Positions 49,234-58,090 are shown, counted from the first letter of the stretch. The stretch is 64,000 nt of DNA from Streptomyces malachitofuscus (GCF_014650055.1 NZ_BMUF01000007.1:1-64000); one strand, 5' to 3'. The notes: a model not told the origin generated them from the letters alone. Made by a program: numbers and translations.

Positions 49234-51531
49234 GTGGCCGCTCAGGCTCAACAGGAAACCGCGGTCGAAACGGTTCACGACTCCGTTCGGGACCGGGAGA
49301 TCCGAGTCGAACAGGAACACCTGGACCGGGTGTACCGGCGCCTCGACGAGAAGATCGACGAGGCGGAGTTCCTCATGCGCGACGCCGCCCGGCGCGGCCA
49401 CGTCGGCACGCCCGGCGCCCTCGCCGAGCGGGACGCCCAGGTCTTCCGGGCCGGCATTCACCTCAACCGGCTGAACAACGAGTACGAGGACTTCCTCTTC
49501 GGCCGGATCGACCTGCTGCGGGGAAAGGACGGCAAGAAGGGGCCCGACGGCGCGTACACCGCCGTGGAGCCCGCCCAGGGGGCCATCCGCCCCGACAACA
49601 CCGCCGACATCGCCGAGACCCTGCACATCGGCCGGATCGGCGTCCTCGACAAGGACTACGCCCCGCTGGTCATCGACTGGCGGGCCCCCGCGGCCGCCCC
49701 CTTCTACCGGTCCACCCCGGTCGACCCGGGCCGCGTGGTGCGGCGCCGCGTCATCCGCTCCAAGGGCCGCCGGGTGCGGAGCGTCGAGGACGACCTGATG
49801 CGTCCCGAGCTGACCGCGTCTCTCGACGGACGCGAGCTGCCGGTGATCGGCGACGGCGCCCTGATGGCCGCGCTGGGCCAGGCCCGTACACACACCATGC
49901 GGGACATCGTCGCGTCCATCCAGGCCGAGCAGGACCTGGTGATCCGCGCCCCCGCCGCCTCCGTGACCTATGTCGAGGGCGGCCCGGGCACCGGCAAGAC
50001 CGCCGTCGCCCTGCACCGCGCGGCCTACCTCCTCTACCAGGACCGGCGCCGGTACGCCGGTGGCATCCTGATCGTCTCGCCCACCCCGCTGCTCGTCGCC
50101 TACACCGAGGGCGTGCTGCCCTCCCTCGGCGAGGAGGGCCAGGTCGCCATCCGCGCCATCGGCTCCCTGGTCGACGGCGCCGAGGCCACGCTGTACGACT
50201 CCCCGTCGGTGGCCCGCGTCAAGGGCTCGTACCGCATGCTCAAGGTGCTGCGGAAGGCCGCGCGCGGAGCACTGGAGCTGAACGATTCACCGCAGCGGCT
50301 GAGGGTCGTCGCGTTCGGCCGGCGCCTGGAACTGGAGGCGCAGGAGCTGGCGGACGTCCGCCGCACCGCCCTCGGCGGCACCGCCCCGGTCAACCTGCTG
50401 CGCCCCCGCGCCCGCAAGCTGCTCCTCGACGCCCTGTGGGAGCGCTCCGGCGCCGGCAACCGGCACACCGACCCGGAGCTGGCCGCCGAGCTGCGCGCCT
50501 CCTTCGACGAGGACCTCACCTCCGAGGACGACTTCATCGACTTCCTCGACGCCTGGTGGCCGGAGCTGGCCCCGGCCGCCGTCCTGGACGCCATGGTGGA
50601 CGAGAAGCGCCTGGGCCGCTGGGCCCGCCGCGTCCTCAACCCCGGCGAGGTCCGCAAGGTCGCCCGCTCGCTGAGGCGGGACGGCCGCTCCGTGCACGAC
50701 ATCGCGATGCTCGACGAGCTCCAGGCCGTCCTCGGCGCCCCCGCCCGGCCCCGCAAGAAGCGCGAACTCGACCCGCTGGACCAGCTCACCGGCCTGGAGG
50801 AGCTGATGCCGGTGCGCGAGGAGACCCAGCGGGAGCGGGCCGAGCGGCTGGCCCAGGAGCGCGTCGAGTACGCGCACGTCATCGTCGACGAGGCACAGGA
50901 CCTCACGCCGATGCAGTGGCGCATGGTCGGCCGCCGCGGCCGGCACGCCACCTGGACGGTCGTCGGCGACCCGGCCCAGTCGTCCTGGTCCGACCCCGAC
51001 GAGGCCGCGCAGGCCCGCGACGAGGCCCTCGGCACCCGCCCGCGCCGTCGTTTCGAGCTCACCGTGAACTACCGCAACCCCGCGGAGATCGCCGAGCTGG
51101 CGTCCAAGGTGCTCGCCCTCGCCATGCCCGGCTCCGAGGCCCCGAAGGCAGTGCGTTCCACCGGCGTCGAGCCGCGCTTCGCCGTCGCCGGGGACGGGCT
51201 GGGCGACACCGTGCGCGCCGAGGCCGCCCGGCTGCTGGACCGCGTGGACGGCACCGTCGGTGTCGTCGTCGCCATGCAGCGCCGCGAGGAGGCCCGGCGC
51301 TGGCTCGACGGGCTCGGCGACCGCGTGGTGGCGCTCGGCAGCCTGGAGGCCAAGGGCCTGGAGTACGACGCGACGATCGTCGTCTCCCCGGCGGAGATCG
51401 CCGACGAGTCCCCGGCCGGGCTGCGCGTGCTCTACGTGGCCCTCACCCGGGCCACGCAGCAGCTCACGGTGGTCTCCGCGGACCGCGACGAACCGGACGC
51501 GGACGGGGTTCCCGATCTGCTGAGGGACTGA
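49234..51531 (+). CDS. HelD-like UvrD-family ATPase, RNA-polymerase remodeller
   Basis: This 765-residue protein starts at GTG 49234. It has an N-terminal coiled coil (VEQEHLDRVYRRLDEKIDEA), Walker A GGPGTGKTA (Lys255), and late motifs VIVDEAQDLTPMQWR and LYVALTRATQQL, the SF1 helicase order. HelD-type proteins pull stalled RNA polymerase off DNA, and related actinobacterial HelR proteins protect RNA polymerase from rifamycins. I see no rifamycin-associated inverted repeat of the known type upstream, so resistance is not implied here. Its start lies inside the 49180-49233 hairpin. Confidence 0.86.
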   Translation: MAAQAQQETAVETVHDSVRDREIRVEQEHLDRVYRRLDEKIDEAEFLMRDAARRGHVGTPGALAERDAQVFRAGIHLNRLNNEYEDFLFGRIDLLRGKDGKKGPDGAYTAVEPAQGAIRPDNTADIAETLHIGRIGVLDKDYAPLVIDWRAPAAAPFYRSTPVDPGRVVRRRVIRSKGRRVRSVEDDLMRPELTASLDGRELPVIGDGALMAALGQARTHTMRDIVASIQAEQDLVIRAPAASVTYVEGGPGTGKTAVALHRAAYLLYQDRRRYAGGILIVSPTPLLVAYTEGVLPSLGEEGQVAIRAIGSLVDGAEATLYDSPSVARVKGSYRMLKVLRKAARGALELNDSPQRLRVVAFGRRLELEAQELADVRRTALGGTAPVNLLRPRARKLLLDALWERSGAGNRHTDPELAAELRASFDEDLTSEDDFIDFLDAWWPELAPAAVLDAMVDEKRLGRWARRVLNPGEVRKVARSLRRDGRSVHDIAMLDELQAVLGAPARPRKKRELDPLDQLTGLEELMPVREETQRERAERLAQERVEYAHVIVDEAQDLTPMQWRMVGRRGRHATWTVVGDPAQSSWSDPDEAAQARDEALGTRPRRRFELTVNYRNPAEIAELASKVLALAMPGSEAPKAVRSTGVEPRFAVAGDGLGDTVRAEAARLLDRVDGTVGVVVAMQRREEARRWLDGLGDRVVALGSLEAKGLEYDATIVVSPAEIADESPAGLRVLYVALTRATQQLTVVSADRDEPDADGVPDLLRD

Positions 51532-51603
51532 GGGGACAGGACGTCCGGAAAAAGGGCTTGTGCCACGGGAATGGTCTTACGGGATCTGTTTGTTAGCCTG
51601 GAC

Positions 51604-51744
51604 GTGGCACCGGCCCGATCCAAGCCCCCGGGCCCAACCTTCGTCGCTACGAGCGACCACTTGCCGCGAGGCGAGCATGGCGGGCCGGTGTCATGAGCGT
51701 TCGAGAGGCCCACGTCACTTCCGAAGTGACGTGGGCCTCTTTCG
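51604..51744 (+). ncRNA. Candidate structured leader or small RNA with terminator
   Basis: An outer helix pairs 51604-51617 with 51681-51694 (14 bp, two G-U). It encloses two hairpins: GTCGCT-ACG-AGCGAC (51643-51657) and TTGCC-GCGA-GGCGA (51661-51674) with a GNRA tetraloop. A terminator follows at 51704-51740: a perfect 17-bp stem AGAGGCCCACGTCACTT / AAGTGACGTGGGCCTCT, loop CCG, then TTCGTT. A -10-like TAGCCT (51594-51599) lies just before. The element ends about 160 nt before the malic enzyme start. It could be a small RNA or an attenuating leader; the sequence alone cannot decide. Confidence 0.6.
51704..51744 (+). terminator. Strong intrinsic terminator upstream of the malic enzyme gene
   Basis: AGAGGCCCACGTCACTT (51704-51720) and AAGTGACGTGGGCCTCT (51724-51740) form a perfect 17-bp stem around CCG, followed by a short T-rich run (TTCGTT). 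Confidence 0.88.
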
Positions 51745-51905
51745 TTGCCGGATCCACTCTCGTATGGTGGAAACTGTTTTCCGAAACTCGTCACGTCCCG
51801 GTGAACAAAACGTCCGCAATCCAAGGCGGCTACCACGTACCCAGGGGTAGGTGCGACGATCGGACGGCACCACTCGCGACACGGTAAAAGCAGAGGAAGT
51901 CGGCC

Positions 51906-53324
51906 ATGGCAACGGCGCCCAGCGTCTCCTACTCGATGACCATCCGGCTGGAGGTGCCCGCGGGAGGAACCGCGGTCTCCCAGCTCACCGGGGCTGTCGA
52001 GTCCCACGGAGGCTCGGTGACCGGCCTCGACGTCACGGCCTCCGGCCATGAGCGGCTCCGTATCGACGTCACCATCGCGGCCACCTCCACCGCCCACGCC
52101 GACGAGATCGTCGAGCAGCTGCGCGGCATCGAGGGCGTCACCCTGGGCAAGGTCTCCGACCGTACGTTCCTGATGCACCTCGGCGGCAAGATCGAGATGG
52201 CGTCGAAGCATCCCATCCGCAACCGTGACGACCTCTCCATGGTCTACACGCCGGGCGTGGCCCGGGTCTGCATGGCCATCGCCGAGAACCCCGAGGACGC
52301 CCGCCGCCTCACCATCAAGCGCAACTCCGTTGCGGTCGTGACCGACGGCTCCGCCGTGCTGGGCCTGGGCAACATCGGCCCCAAGGCCGCGCTGCCGGTG
52401 ATGGAGGGCAAGGCCGCCCTGTTCAAGCGGTTCGCCGGCATCGACGCCTGGCCGCTGTGCCTCGACACCCAGGACACCGACGCGATCGTCGAGATCGTCA
52501 AGGCCATCGCCCCGGGCTTCGCCGGCATCAACCTGGAGGACATCTCCGCGCCGCGCTGCTTCGAGATCGAGGCCCGGCTGCGCGAGGCCCTCGACATCCC
52601 CGTCTTCCACGACGACCAGCACGGCACCGCGATCGTCGTCCTGGCCGCGCTGACCAACGCGCTGCGGGTCACCGGCAAGTCGATCGACACCATCCGCGTG
52701 GTGATGTCCGGCGCCGGCGCCGCAGGCACGGCCATCCTCAAGCTGCTGATCGCCGCGGGCGTGAAGAACGCCGTGGTGGCCGACATCCACGGAGTCGTCC
52801 ACGCGGGCCGCGAGGACCTGGTGGACGCCGCCCCCGGCTCCGCCCTGCGCTGGATCGCCGACAACACCAACCCCGAGAACCTCACCGGCACTCTGAAGGA
52901 GGCCGTGCGCGGCGCGGACGTCTTCATCGGCGTCTCCGCCCCGAACGTGCTCGACGGCGAGGATGTCGCGGCGATGGCCGAGGGCGGGATCGTGTTCGCG
53001 CTCGCGAACCCCGACCCCGAGGTCGACCCGGCAATCGCCCGTCAGACGGCGGCCGTTGTGGCCACCGGCCGCTCCGACTTCCCCAACCAGATCAACAACG
53101 TGCTGGTGTTCCCGGGCGTCTTCCGCGGTCTGCTGGACGCCCAGTCCCGCACCGTCAACACCGAGATGATGCTGGCCGCCGCGAAGGCGCTGGCCGACGT
53201 GGTCACCGAGGACGAGCTCAACCCGAACTACATCATCCCCAGTGTGTTCAACGACAAGGTCGCGGGCGCGGTCGCCGGCGCCGTGCGCGACGCGGCGAAG
53301 GCCGTGGGGGCGACTGCCCCGTAG
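51906..53324 (+). CDS. NAD-dependent malic enzyme with N-terminal ACT domain
   Basis: This 472-residue enzyme starts at ATG 51906 with GAGGAAG 8 nt upstream. Residues 1-~95 form an ACT-like regulatory domain (SMTIRLEVPAGGTAVSQLTG), then the malic enzyme catalytic domain (LSMVYTPGVARVCMAIAENP, AVLGLGNIGPKAALPVMEGK, VFHDDQHGTAIVVLAALTNA) and an NAD(P)-binding domain (VMSGAGAAGTAILKLL). It decarboxylates malate to pyruvate. The ACT domain suggests an amino-acid effector. The structured element and terminator upstream may add RNA-level control. Confidence 0.93.
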   Translation: MATAPSVSYSMTIRLEVPAGGTAVSQLTGAVESHGGSVTGLDVTASGHERLRIDVTIAATSTAHADEIVEQLRGIEGVTLGKVSDRTFLMHLGGKIEMASKHPIRNRDDLSMVYTPGVARVCMAIAENPEDARRLTIKRNSVAVVTDGSAVLGLGNIGPKAALPVMEGKAALFKRFAGIDAWPLCLDTQDTDAIVEIVKAIAPGFAGINLEDISAPRCFEIEARLREALDIPVFHDDQHGTAIVVLAALTNALRVTGKSIDTIRVVMSGAGAAGTAILKLLIAAGVKNAVVADIHGVVHAGREDLVDAAPGSALRWIADNTNPENLTGTLKEAVRGADVFIGVSAPNVLDGEDVAAMAEGGIVFALANPDPEVDPAIARQTAAVVATGRSDFPNQINNVLVFPGVFRGLLDAQSRTVNTEMMLAAAKALADVVTEDELNPNYIIPSVFNDKVAGAVAGAVRDAAKAVGATAP

Positions 53325-53338
53325 GACGCCCGGCGTCA

Positions 53339-53411
53339 AGAGGGCTGTGAGGATCACCACGACCGGTGTGGAACCGGCGCGTCGCGGGACCCGGAGATCT
53401 GGCAGCCCTCT
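53339..53411 (+). promoter_or_regulatory. Long-range inverted repeat before hupA
   Basis: AGAGGGCTG (53339-53347) and CAGCCCTCT (53403-53411) are perfect 9-bp complements around 55 nt. They start 14 bp after the malic enzyme stop. The element may be the malic enzyme terminator. The remaining gap to hupA (53412-53658) has no gene; I did not find a convincing promoter in it. Confidence 0.4.
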
Positions 53412-53658
53412 ATCGTGGCGGCCGGGCCGTGGCGCTCTTCGTGTGACTCCCTGGGGTGTTCTCACGACTCCTGCGGGTGCCGGATTGGCTTTACCGCCGC
53501 AGGTAGAGGCAGGATGCGTCCCTGGGCGCGAGGGTCCGACGACGGACCCGGGTCCGGGGACTCACCGAGGAACCTGGCAGCATCGGCTTGGCCGTGCCCA
53601 ACATGCGGCTCCGCCGCGTGGCACGCCTCAACGGCAAGAAGAACACGGGAGTAAGAAC

Positions 53659-53940
53659 ATGAACCGCAGTGAGCTGGTGGCCGCGCTGGCCGACCGCGCC
53701 GAGGTGACCCGCAAGGACGCCGACGCCGTGCTGGCCGCGTTCGCCGAGGTCGTCGGCGACATCGTCTCCAAGGGCGACGAGAAGGTCACCGTCCCCGGCT
53801 TCCTGACCTTCGAGCGCACGCACCGTGCCGCTCGCACGGCGCGCAACCCGCAGACGGGTGAGCCGATCCAGATCCCCGCGGGCTACAGCGTGAAGGTCTC
53901 GGCGGGCTCGAAGCTCAAGGAAGCCGCCAAGGGCAAGTAA
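53659..53940 (+). CDS. hupA: DNA-binding protein HU
   Basis: This 93-residue histone-like protein starts at ATG 53659 (MNRSELVAALADRAEVTRKD). The HU motifs are there: VPGFLTFERTHRAARTARNP and IQIPAGYSVKVSAGSKLKEA. It lacks the long Lys/Ala tail of the Streptomyces HupS, so it is the short HupA form. It binds DNA as a dimer and compacts the chromosome. A very strong bidirectional terminator follows. Confidence 0.97.
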   Translation: MNRSELVAALADRAEVTRKDADAVLAAFAEVVGDIVSKGDEKVTVPGFLTFERTHRAARTARNPQTGEPIQIPAGYSVKVSAGSKLKEAAKGK

Positions 53941-53957
53941 GGCCGCGTAAGCGCCGT

Positions 53958-54006
53958 AACGCCGATGGGGCGGTCACCCGGTTCGGGTGACCGCCCCATC
54001 GGCGTT
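53958..54006. terminator. Bidirectional terminator between hupA and murA
   Basis: A perfect 22-bp stem (53958-53979 with 53985-54006, beginning AACGCCGATGGGGCGGTC) closes the loop GGTTC. It lies between convergent genes. Confidence 0.95.
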
Positions 54007-54018
54007 CGTACAGGCCGG

Positions 54019-55365
54019 CTAGGCCAGTGCCTTGCCCGGGAGTTCGACCTTGGCTCCCAGGTCCGAGAGCTTCTCCATGAAGTTCTCGTAGCCGCGGTTG
54101 ATCAGGCCGATGCCGTGGACCCGCGAGGGTCCCTGGGCGGCGAGGGCGGCGATGAGGTAGGAGAAACCGCCGCGCAGGTCCGGGATGACCAGGTCGGAGC
54201 CCTGCAGCCGGGTGGGGCCCGAGACGACCGCCGAGTGCAGGAAGTTGCGCTGGCCGAAGCGGCAGTCCGAGCCGCCCAGGCACTCGCGGTACAGCTGGAT
54301 GTGGGCGCCCATCTGGTTGAGCGCGGAGGTGAAGCCGAGGCGGGACTCGTAGACCGTCTCGTGGACGATGGACAGGCCCGTCGCCTGGGTCAGCGCGACC
54401 ACCAGCGGCTGCTGCCAGTCGGTCTGGAAGCCGGGGTGCACGTCCGTCTCCAGCGCGATGGACTGCATCTGCCCGCCGGGGTGCCAGAAGCGGATGCCGT
54501 CGTCGTCGATCTCGAAGGCGCCGCCGACCTTCCGGAAGGTGTTCAGGAACGTCATCATCGAGCGCTGCTGGGCGCCCCGGACGTAGACGTTGCCCTCGGT
54601 CGCCAGCGCGGCGGACGCCCAGGAGGCGGCCTCCAGGCGGTCCGGGATGGCGCGGTGGGTGTAGCCGCCGAGTTTGTCCACACCGGTGATGCGGATCGTC
54701 CGGTCGGTGTCCATCGCGATGATCGCGCCCATCTTCTGCAGGACGCAGATCAGGTCCTCGATCTCCGGCTCCACCGCCGCGTTGGACAGGACGGTGACGC
54801 CCTCCGCGAGCACCGCCGTGAGCAGCACCTGCTCGGTGGCGCCGACGGACGGGTACGGCAGCCGGATCTTGGTGCCGCGCAGCCGCTGCGGGGCCTCCAG
54901 GTACTGGCCGTCCGCCCGCTTCTCGATGGTCGCGCCGAACTGCCGCAGCACGTCGAAGTGGAAGTCGATGGGCCGGCCGCCGATGTCGCAGCCGCCGAGA
55001 CCCGGGATGAAGGCGTGCCCGAGCCGGTGCAGCAGCGGGCCGCAGAACAGGATCGGGATCCGCGAGGAGCCGGCATGGGCATCGATGTCAGCGACGTTCG
55101 CGCTCTCCACGGAGGTGGGGTCGAGCACCAGTTCGCCCGGTTCCTCGCCCGGACGGACCGTCACGCCGTGCAGCTGCAGCAGGCCCCGAACGACCCGCAC
55201 GTCGCGGATGTCCGGAACGTTGCCCAGGCGGCTCGGTGCGCTGCCCAGCAGCGCGGCGACCATGGCCTTCGGTACGAGGTTCTTCGCACCGCGGACACGG
55301 ATCTCGCCCTCCAGCGGGGTTCCGCCGTGGACAAGCAGTACGTCATCAGCGCCGTTGACGGTCAT
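54019..55365 (-). CDS. murA: UDP-N-acetylglucosamine 1-carboxyvinyltransferase MurA
   Basis: This 448-residue enzyme catalyses the first committed step of peptidoglycan synthesis, enolpyruvyl transfer to UDP-GlcNAc. The catalytic Cys is present (Cys126, PGLGGCDIGGRPIDFH), so the protein should be fosfomycin-sensitive, unlike the Asp variants of mycobacteria. Other conserved segments are EGEIRVRGAKNLVPKAMVAA, DRLEAASWASAALATEG and NLGLINRGYEN-type LINRGYENFMEKL. ATG 55365 is the start. It converges on hupA and is divergent from yqgE. Confidence 0.96.
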   Translation of the reverse strand: MTVNGADDVLLVHGGTPLEGEIRVRGAKNLVPKAMVAALLGSAPSRLGNVPDIRDVRVVRGLLQLHGVTVRPGEEPGELVLDPTSVESANVADIDAHAGSSRIPILFCGPLLHRLGHAFIPGLGGCDIGGRPIDFHFDVLRQFGATIEKRADGQYLEAPQRLRGTKIRLPYPSVGATEQVLLTAVLAEGVTVLSNAAVEPEIEDLICVLQKMGAIIAMDTDRTIRITGVDKLGGYTHRAIPDRLEAASWASAALATEGNVYVRGAQQRSMMTFLNTFRKVGGAFEIDDDGIRFWHPGGQMQSIALETDVHPGFQTDWQQPLVVALTQATGLSIVHETVYESRLGFTSALNQMGAHIQLYRECLGGSDCRFGQRNFLHSAVVSGPTRLQGSDLVIPDLRGGFSYLIAALAAQGPSRVHGIGLINRGYENFMEKLSDLGAKVELPGKALA

Positions 55366-55666
55366 GGATCTCGCGTTCCGTGGGGGAGTGGAGCAGGGCC
55401 AGGAGGGAAAGGGTAGTCGCCCCCGGCCCCCCTTCTGTAAGCCCGAGGAGGCTCCGGGAACGTCATGGGTCTGTCACAACACGAACCGTTTCCCGGCGGC
55501 CACGTGCGGTCACCGCGACCTGTGTGCGCCGGGCGTGCTCTCGTCCGCCCTCCCGTCTCCCACCACCACCCTCAACGGAGGCCTTACCAGGCCGCTCCTT
55601 CAATTCTTGGCTGCATTCACCCCCGTACCCCCATTGCCTCCCCGCGCGGAGGGAAGATGCGGGATC
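55366..55666. promoter_or_regulatory. Divergent promoter region between murA and yqgE
   Basis: This 301-bp region has no convincing gene and no hairpin of note. It should carry the murA (leftward) and yqgE (rightward) promoters; I could not place their hexamers. Confidence 0.35.
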
Positions 55667-56248
55667 ATGTCTGGCATGACCGAGGTGTCCTCGCTCACAG
55701 GGCGGCTGCTCGTGGCCACTCCCGCTCTGGCGGACCCGAACTTCGACCGCGCGGTGGTGCTCCTTCTCGACCACGACGAGGAGGGTTCTCTGGGTGTGGT
55801 CCTCAACCGTCCGACGCCCGTGGACGTCGGCGACATCCTGGAGGGGTGGGCGGACCTCACCGGCGAACCAGGGGTCGTCTTCCAGGGCGGTCCGGTGTCA
55901 CTGGACTCGGCGCTCGGTGTAGCCGTCGTCCCGGGCGGGGCGGCCGGGGAGACCGCGCCCCTGGGCTGGCGGCGGGTGCACGGCGCCATCGGGCTGGTCG
56001 ATCTCGAGGCGCCGCCCGAGCTGCTCGCCACGGTCCTCGGCTCGCTGCGCATCTTCGCCGGTTACGCCGGCTGGGGCCCCGGCCAGCTGGAGGACGAGCT
56101 GGTGGACGGCGCCTGGTACGTCGTGGAGTCCGAGCCCGGTGACGTCTCCTCCCCGGCCCCTGAGCGGCTCTGGCGCGAGGTGCTGCGCCGCCAGCGCAAC
56201 GAGCTCGCGATGGTGGCCACGTATCCGGACGACCCGTCGCTCAACTGA
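55667..56248 (+). CDS. YqgE/AlgH family (UPF0301) protein
   Basis: This 193-residue protein starts at ATG 55667 (ATG 55676 is possible); GGAGGGAAG lies upstream. Family motifs are LTGRLLVATPALADPNFDRA, LLLDHDEEGSLGVVLNRP, FQGGPV and FAGYAGWGPGQLEDEL. The molecular function of the family is still unknown. It is followed after 30 bp by the DUF3039 gene, so both may share a transcript. Confidence 0.93.
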   Translation: MSGMTEVSSLTGRLLVATPALADPNFDRAVVLLLDHDEEGSLGVVLNRPTPVDVGDILEGWADLTGEPGVVFQGGPVSLDSALGVAVVPGGAAGETAPLGWRRVHGAIGLVDLEAPPELLATVLGSLRIFAGYAGWGPGQLEDELVDGAWYVVESEPGDVSSPAPERLWREVLRRQRNELAMVATYPDDPSLN

Positions 56249-56278
56249 TGCGTGTGAGCTTCAGTACCCTTGGCTGTT

Positions 56279-56560
56279 ATGAGCACTCTTGAGCCCGAGC
56301 GCGGGACTGGTACGGGGACCCTCGTCGAGCCGACGCCGCAGACCTCCCACGGCGACGGTGACCACGAGCGCTTCGCCCACTACGTCCAGAAGGACAAGAT
56401 CATGGCGAGTGCCCTCGACGGCACTCCCGTCGTGGCGCTGTGCGGCAAGGTCTGGGTGCCCGGCCGTGATCCGAAGAAGTACCCGGTCTGCCCCATGTGC
56501 AAGGAGATCTACGAGTCCATGGGCGCCGGCGGCGACGACAAGGGCAAGGGCGACAAGTAG
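56279..56560 (+). CDS. DUF3039 zinc-binding protein
   Basis: This 93-residue protein starts at ATG 56279. A conserved core, RFAHYVQKDKIMASALDGTP followed by VVALCGKVWVP and VCPMCKEIYE, carries three Cys plus a possible His ligand, a likely zinc site. The family (DUF3039) is confined to Actinobacteria as far as I recall, and its function is unknown. The tail is charged (GDDKGKGDK). A strong terminator follows. Confidence 0.9.
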   Translation: MSTLEPERGTGTGTLVEPTPQTSHGDGDHERFAHYVQKDKIMASALDGTPVVALCGKVWVPGRDPKKYPVCPMCKEIYESMGAGGDDKGKGDK

Positions 56561-56606
56561 TCCGCCCGGCCCGGCCGCGTCGGCCGGTCGCGTCCGTCCT
56601 CCGCCG

Positions 56607-56646
56607 AGGCCCCCGGGGTGCGTTTTGCGCGCCCTGGGGGCCTTTG
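56607..56646 (+). terminator. Terminator after the DUF3039 gene
   Basis: AGGCCCCCGGGGTGCG pairs with CGCGCCCTGGGGGCCT (16 bp, two G-U) around TTTTG, followed by TTTG. Confidence 0.82.
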
Positions 56647-56761
56647 TGCTGTCCGTGCGTTGCGCAGGGTGCGTCTGCCGGTCACAGAGTGGTTGAGACC
56701 TCTTGTGGCGCGGTTCGCCCAGTCCCTAGCCTCCGGTGTGTTGTGCACAGCGAAACCGCCA

Positions 56762-56776
56762 TTGCATATGTTGCAA
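56762..56776. promoter_or_regulatory. Inverted repeat overlapping the promoter of the second sugar importer
   Basis: TTGCA-TATGT-TGCAA is a perfect 5+5 inverted repeat in an AT-rich spot. It covers a -10-like CATATG (56765-56770) that stands 18 bp after a -35-like TTGTGC (56741-56746) and lies 21 bp before the binding-protein start. It is a likely operator; the regulator is not adjacent. Confidence 0.45.
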
Positions 56777-56797
56777 CGCGTTCGGAGGAGCAACTCC

Positions 56798-58090
56798 ATG
56801 AAGCTGTCCGCCCGCATGGTCGCCGTCGCGGCCGTCCTCGCCACCGCCGCCTGCGCGCCCCAGACCTCCGACAACTCCTCCTCCGACAAGGACGAGAAGA
56901 CCGGCACCCTGCGCGTCTGGCTCTTCCAGGAGGTCAACAACGGACCCAAGGAACAGGTCGTCGACTCCGTCCTCGCCGAGTTCGAGAAGGCGCACAAGGA
57001 CACCGAGGTCACGGTCGAGTACATACCCGTCGAGACCCGCGCCCAGCGCATCAAGGCCGCCTTCAACGATCCCGCCTCGGCGCCCGACCTCATCGAGTAC
57101 GGCAACACCGACACCGCGGGCTATGTGAAGGACGGCGGACTCGCCGACGTCACCGCGGAGTTCAACGCCTGGAAGGAGGCGAAGGACACCGACCCCACCG
57201 CCAGACAGTCGGTCACCGTCGACGGCAAGATCTACGGGGCCCCGTACTTCGTCGGCGTCCGCGCCCTGTACTACCGCACCGACGTCTTCGACGACCTCGG
57301 CCTCGACGTCCCCAGGACCCAGGCCGAGTTGATCTCCACCGCCAAGGAGATCCGCACCGCAAGGCCCGAGATGTACGGCATCGCGGTCGGCGGTGCCTAC
57401 ACCTACGGCGCGATGCCCTTCATCTGGGCCCACGGCGGTGAACTCGCCACCGGCAAGGGGGGCTCGTACGCCTCCGCCATCGACAGCCCCGAGTCCCGCA
57501 AGGGCATCGAGGCGTACACCTCGCTCTTCGGCGACGACAACTGCCCGGCCGCCAAGTGCGCGGGCATGGGCGGCAACGACACGGTGACCGCGTTCGCCTC
57601 GGGCAAGGCGGCCATGGCGATCGGCGGCGACTTCAGCCACGCGGCCGTCGAGGCCGGCAAGGTCAAGGGCAAGTACGCCGTGGTGCCGCTGCCGGGCGTC
57701 GAGGCGGGCTCCATCGCCCCCGCGTTCGCCGGCGGCAACAACCTCGGCGTGCTGAAGTCCACCTCTCACCGCACCCTCGCCGTCGACCTGATGAAGCGGC
57801 TCGCGTCGAAGGAGGCGCAGGGCGCCCTGTTCGAGGGCATGGGCTTCCTGCCGACCTTCTCCGACGTGCGGGAGCAGGTGGCCGCGAAGGAGGCCTTCGT
57901 GAAGCCGTTCGTCGAGACGCTCGCCGCCGACACGAAGTTCGTGCCGGCATCGCCGGCGTGGGCGCAGATCGACTCGTCCCAGGTGCTGCCGACGATGTTC
58001 CAGGAGATCGTCTCCGGTAAGAAGGACGTGGCGAGTGCCTCGGGCGATGCGGCGAAGAAGATGAACGAGGCGTTTGGCTCCGCCGGATGA
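56798..58090 (+). CDS. Sugar ABC transporter substrate-binding lipoprotein
   Basis: This 430-residue protein starts at ATG 56798 with a perfect GGAGGAG site. It has the signal peptide MKLSARMVAVAAVLATAAC with lipobox TAAC and a family-1 binding-protein body (SAPDLIEYGNTDTAGYVKDG, YGAPYFVGVRALYYRTDVFD, AMAIGGDFSHAAVEAGKVKG). It is the first gene of a four-gene set with two permeases and a hexosaminidase, which suggests N-acetylglucosamine-containing oligosaccharides as substrate. The stop overlaps the next start (ATGA). Confidence 0.9.
   Translation: MKLSARMVAVAAVLATAACAPQTSDNSSSDKDEKTGTLRVWLFQEVNNGPKEQVVDSVLAEFEKAHKDTEVTVEYIPVETRAQRIKAAFNDPASAPDLIEYGNTDTAGYVKDGGLADVTAEFNAWKEAKDTDPTARQSVTVDGKIYGAPYFVGVRALYYRTDVFDDLGLDVPRTQAELISTAKEIRTARPEMYGIAVGGAYTYGAMPFIWAHGGELATGKGGSYASAIDSPESRKGIEAYTSLFGDDNCPAAKCAGMGGNDTVTAFASGKAAMAIGGDFSHAAVEAGKVKGKYAVVPLPGVEAGSIAPAFAGGNNLGVLKSTSHRTLAVDLMKRLASKEAQGALFEGMGFLPTFSDVREQVAAKEAFVKPFVETLAADTKFVPASPAWAQIDSSQVLPTMFQEIVSGKKDVASASGDAAKKMNEAFGSAG

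Noticed and set aside
51604..51744. 6C RNA motif
   Set aside because: The hairpin loops lack runs of six or more C; the fold is different.
54674..55666. A long N-terminal extension of the yqgE reading frame, antiparallel to murA
   Set aside because: It is the shadow of murA on the other strand; the yqgE family starts at 55667 with a ribosome-binding site nearby.
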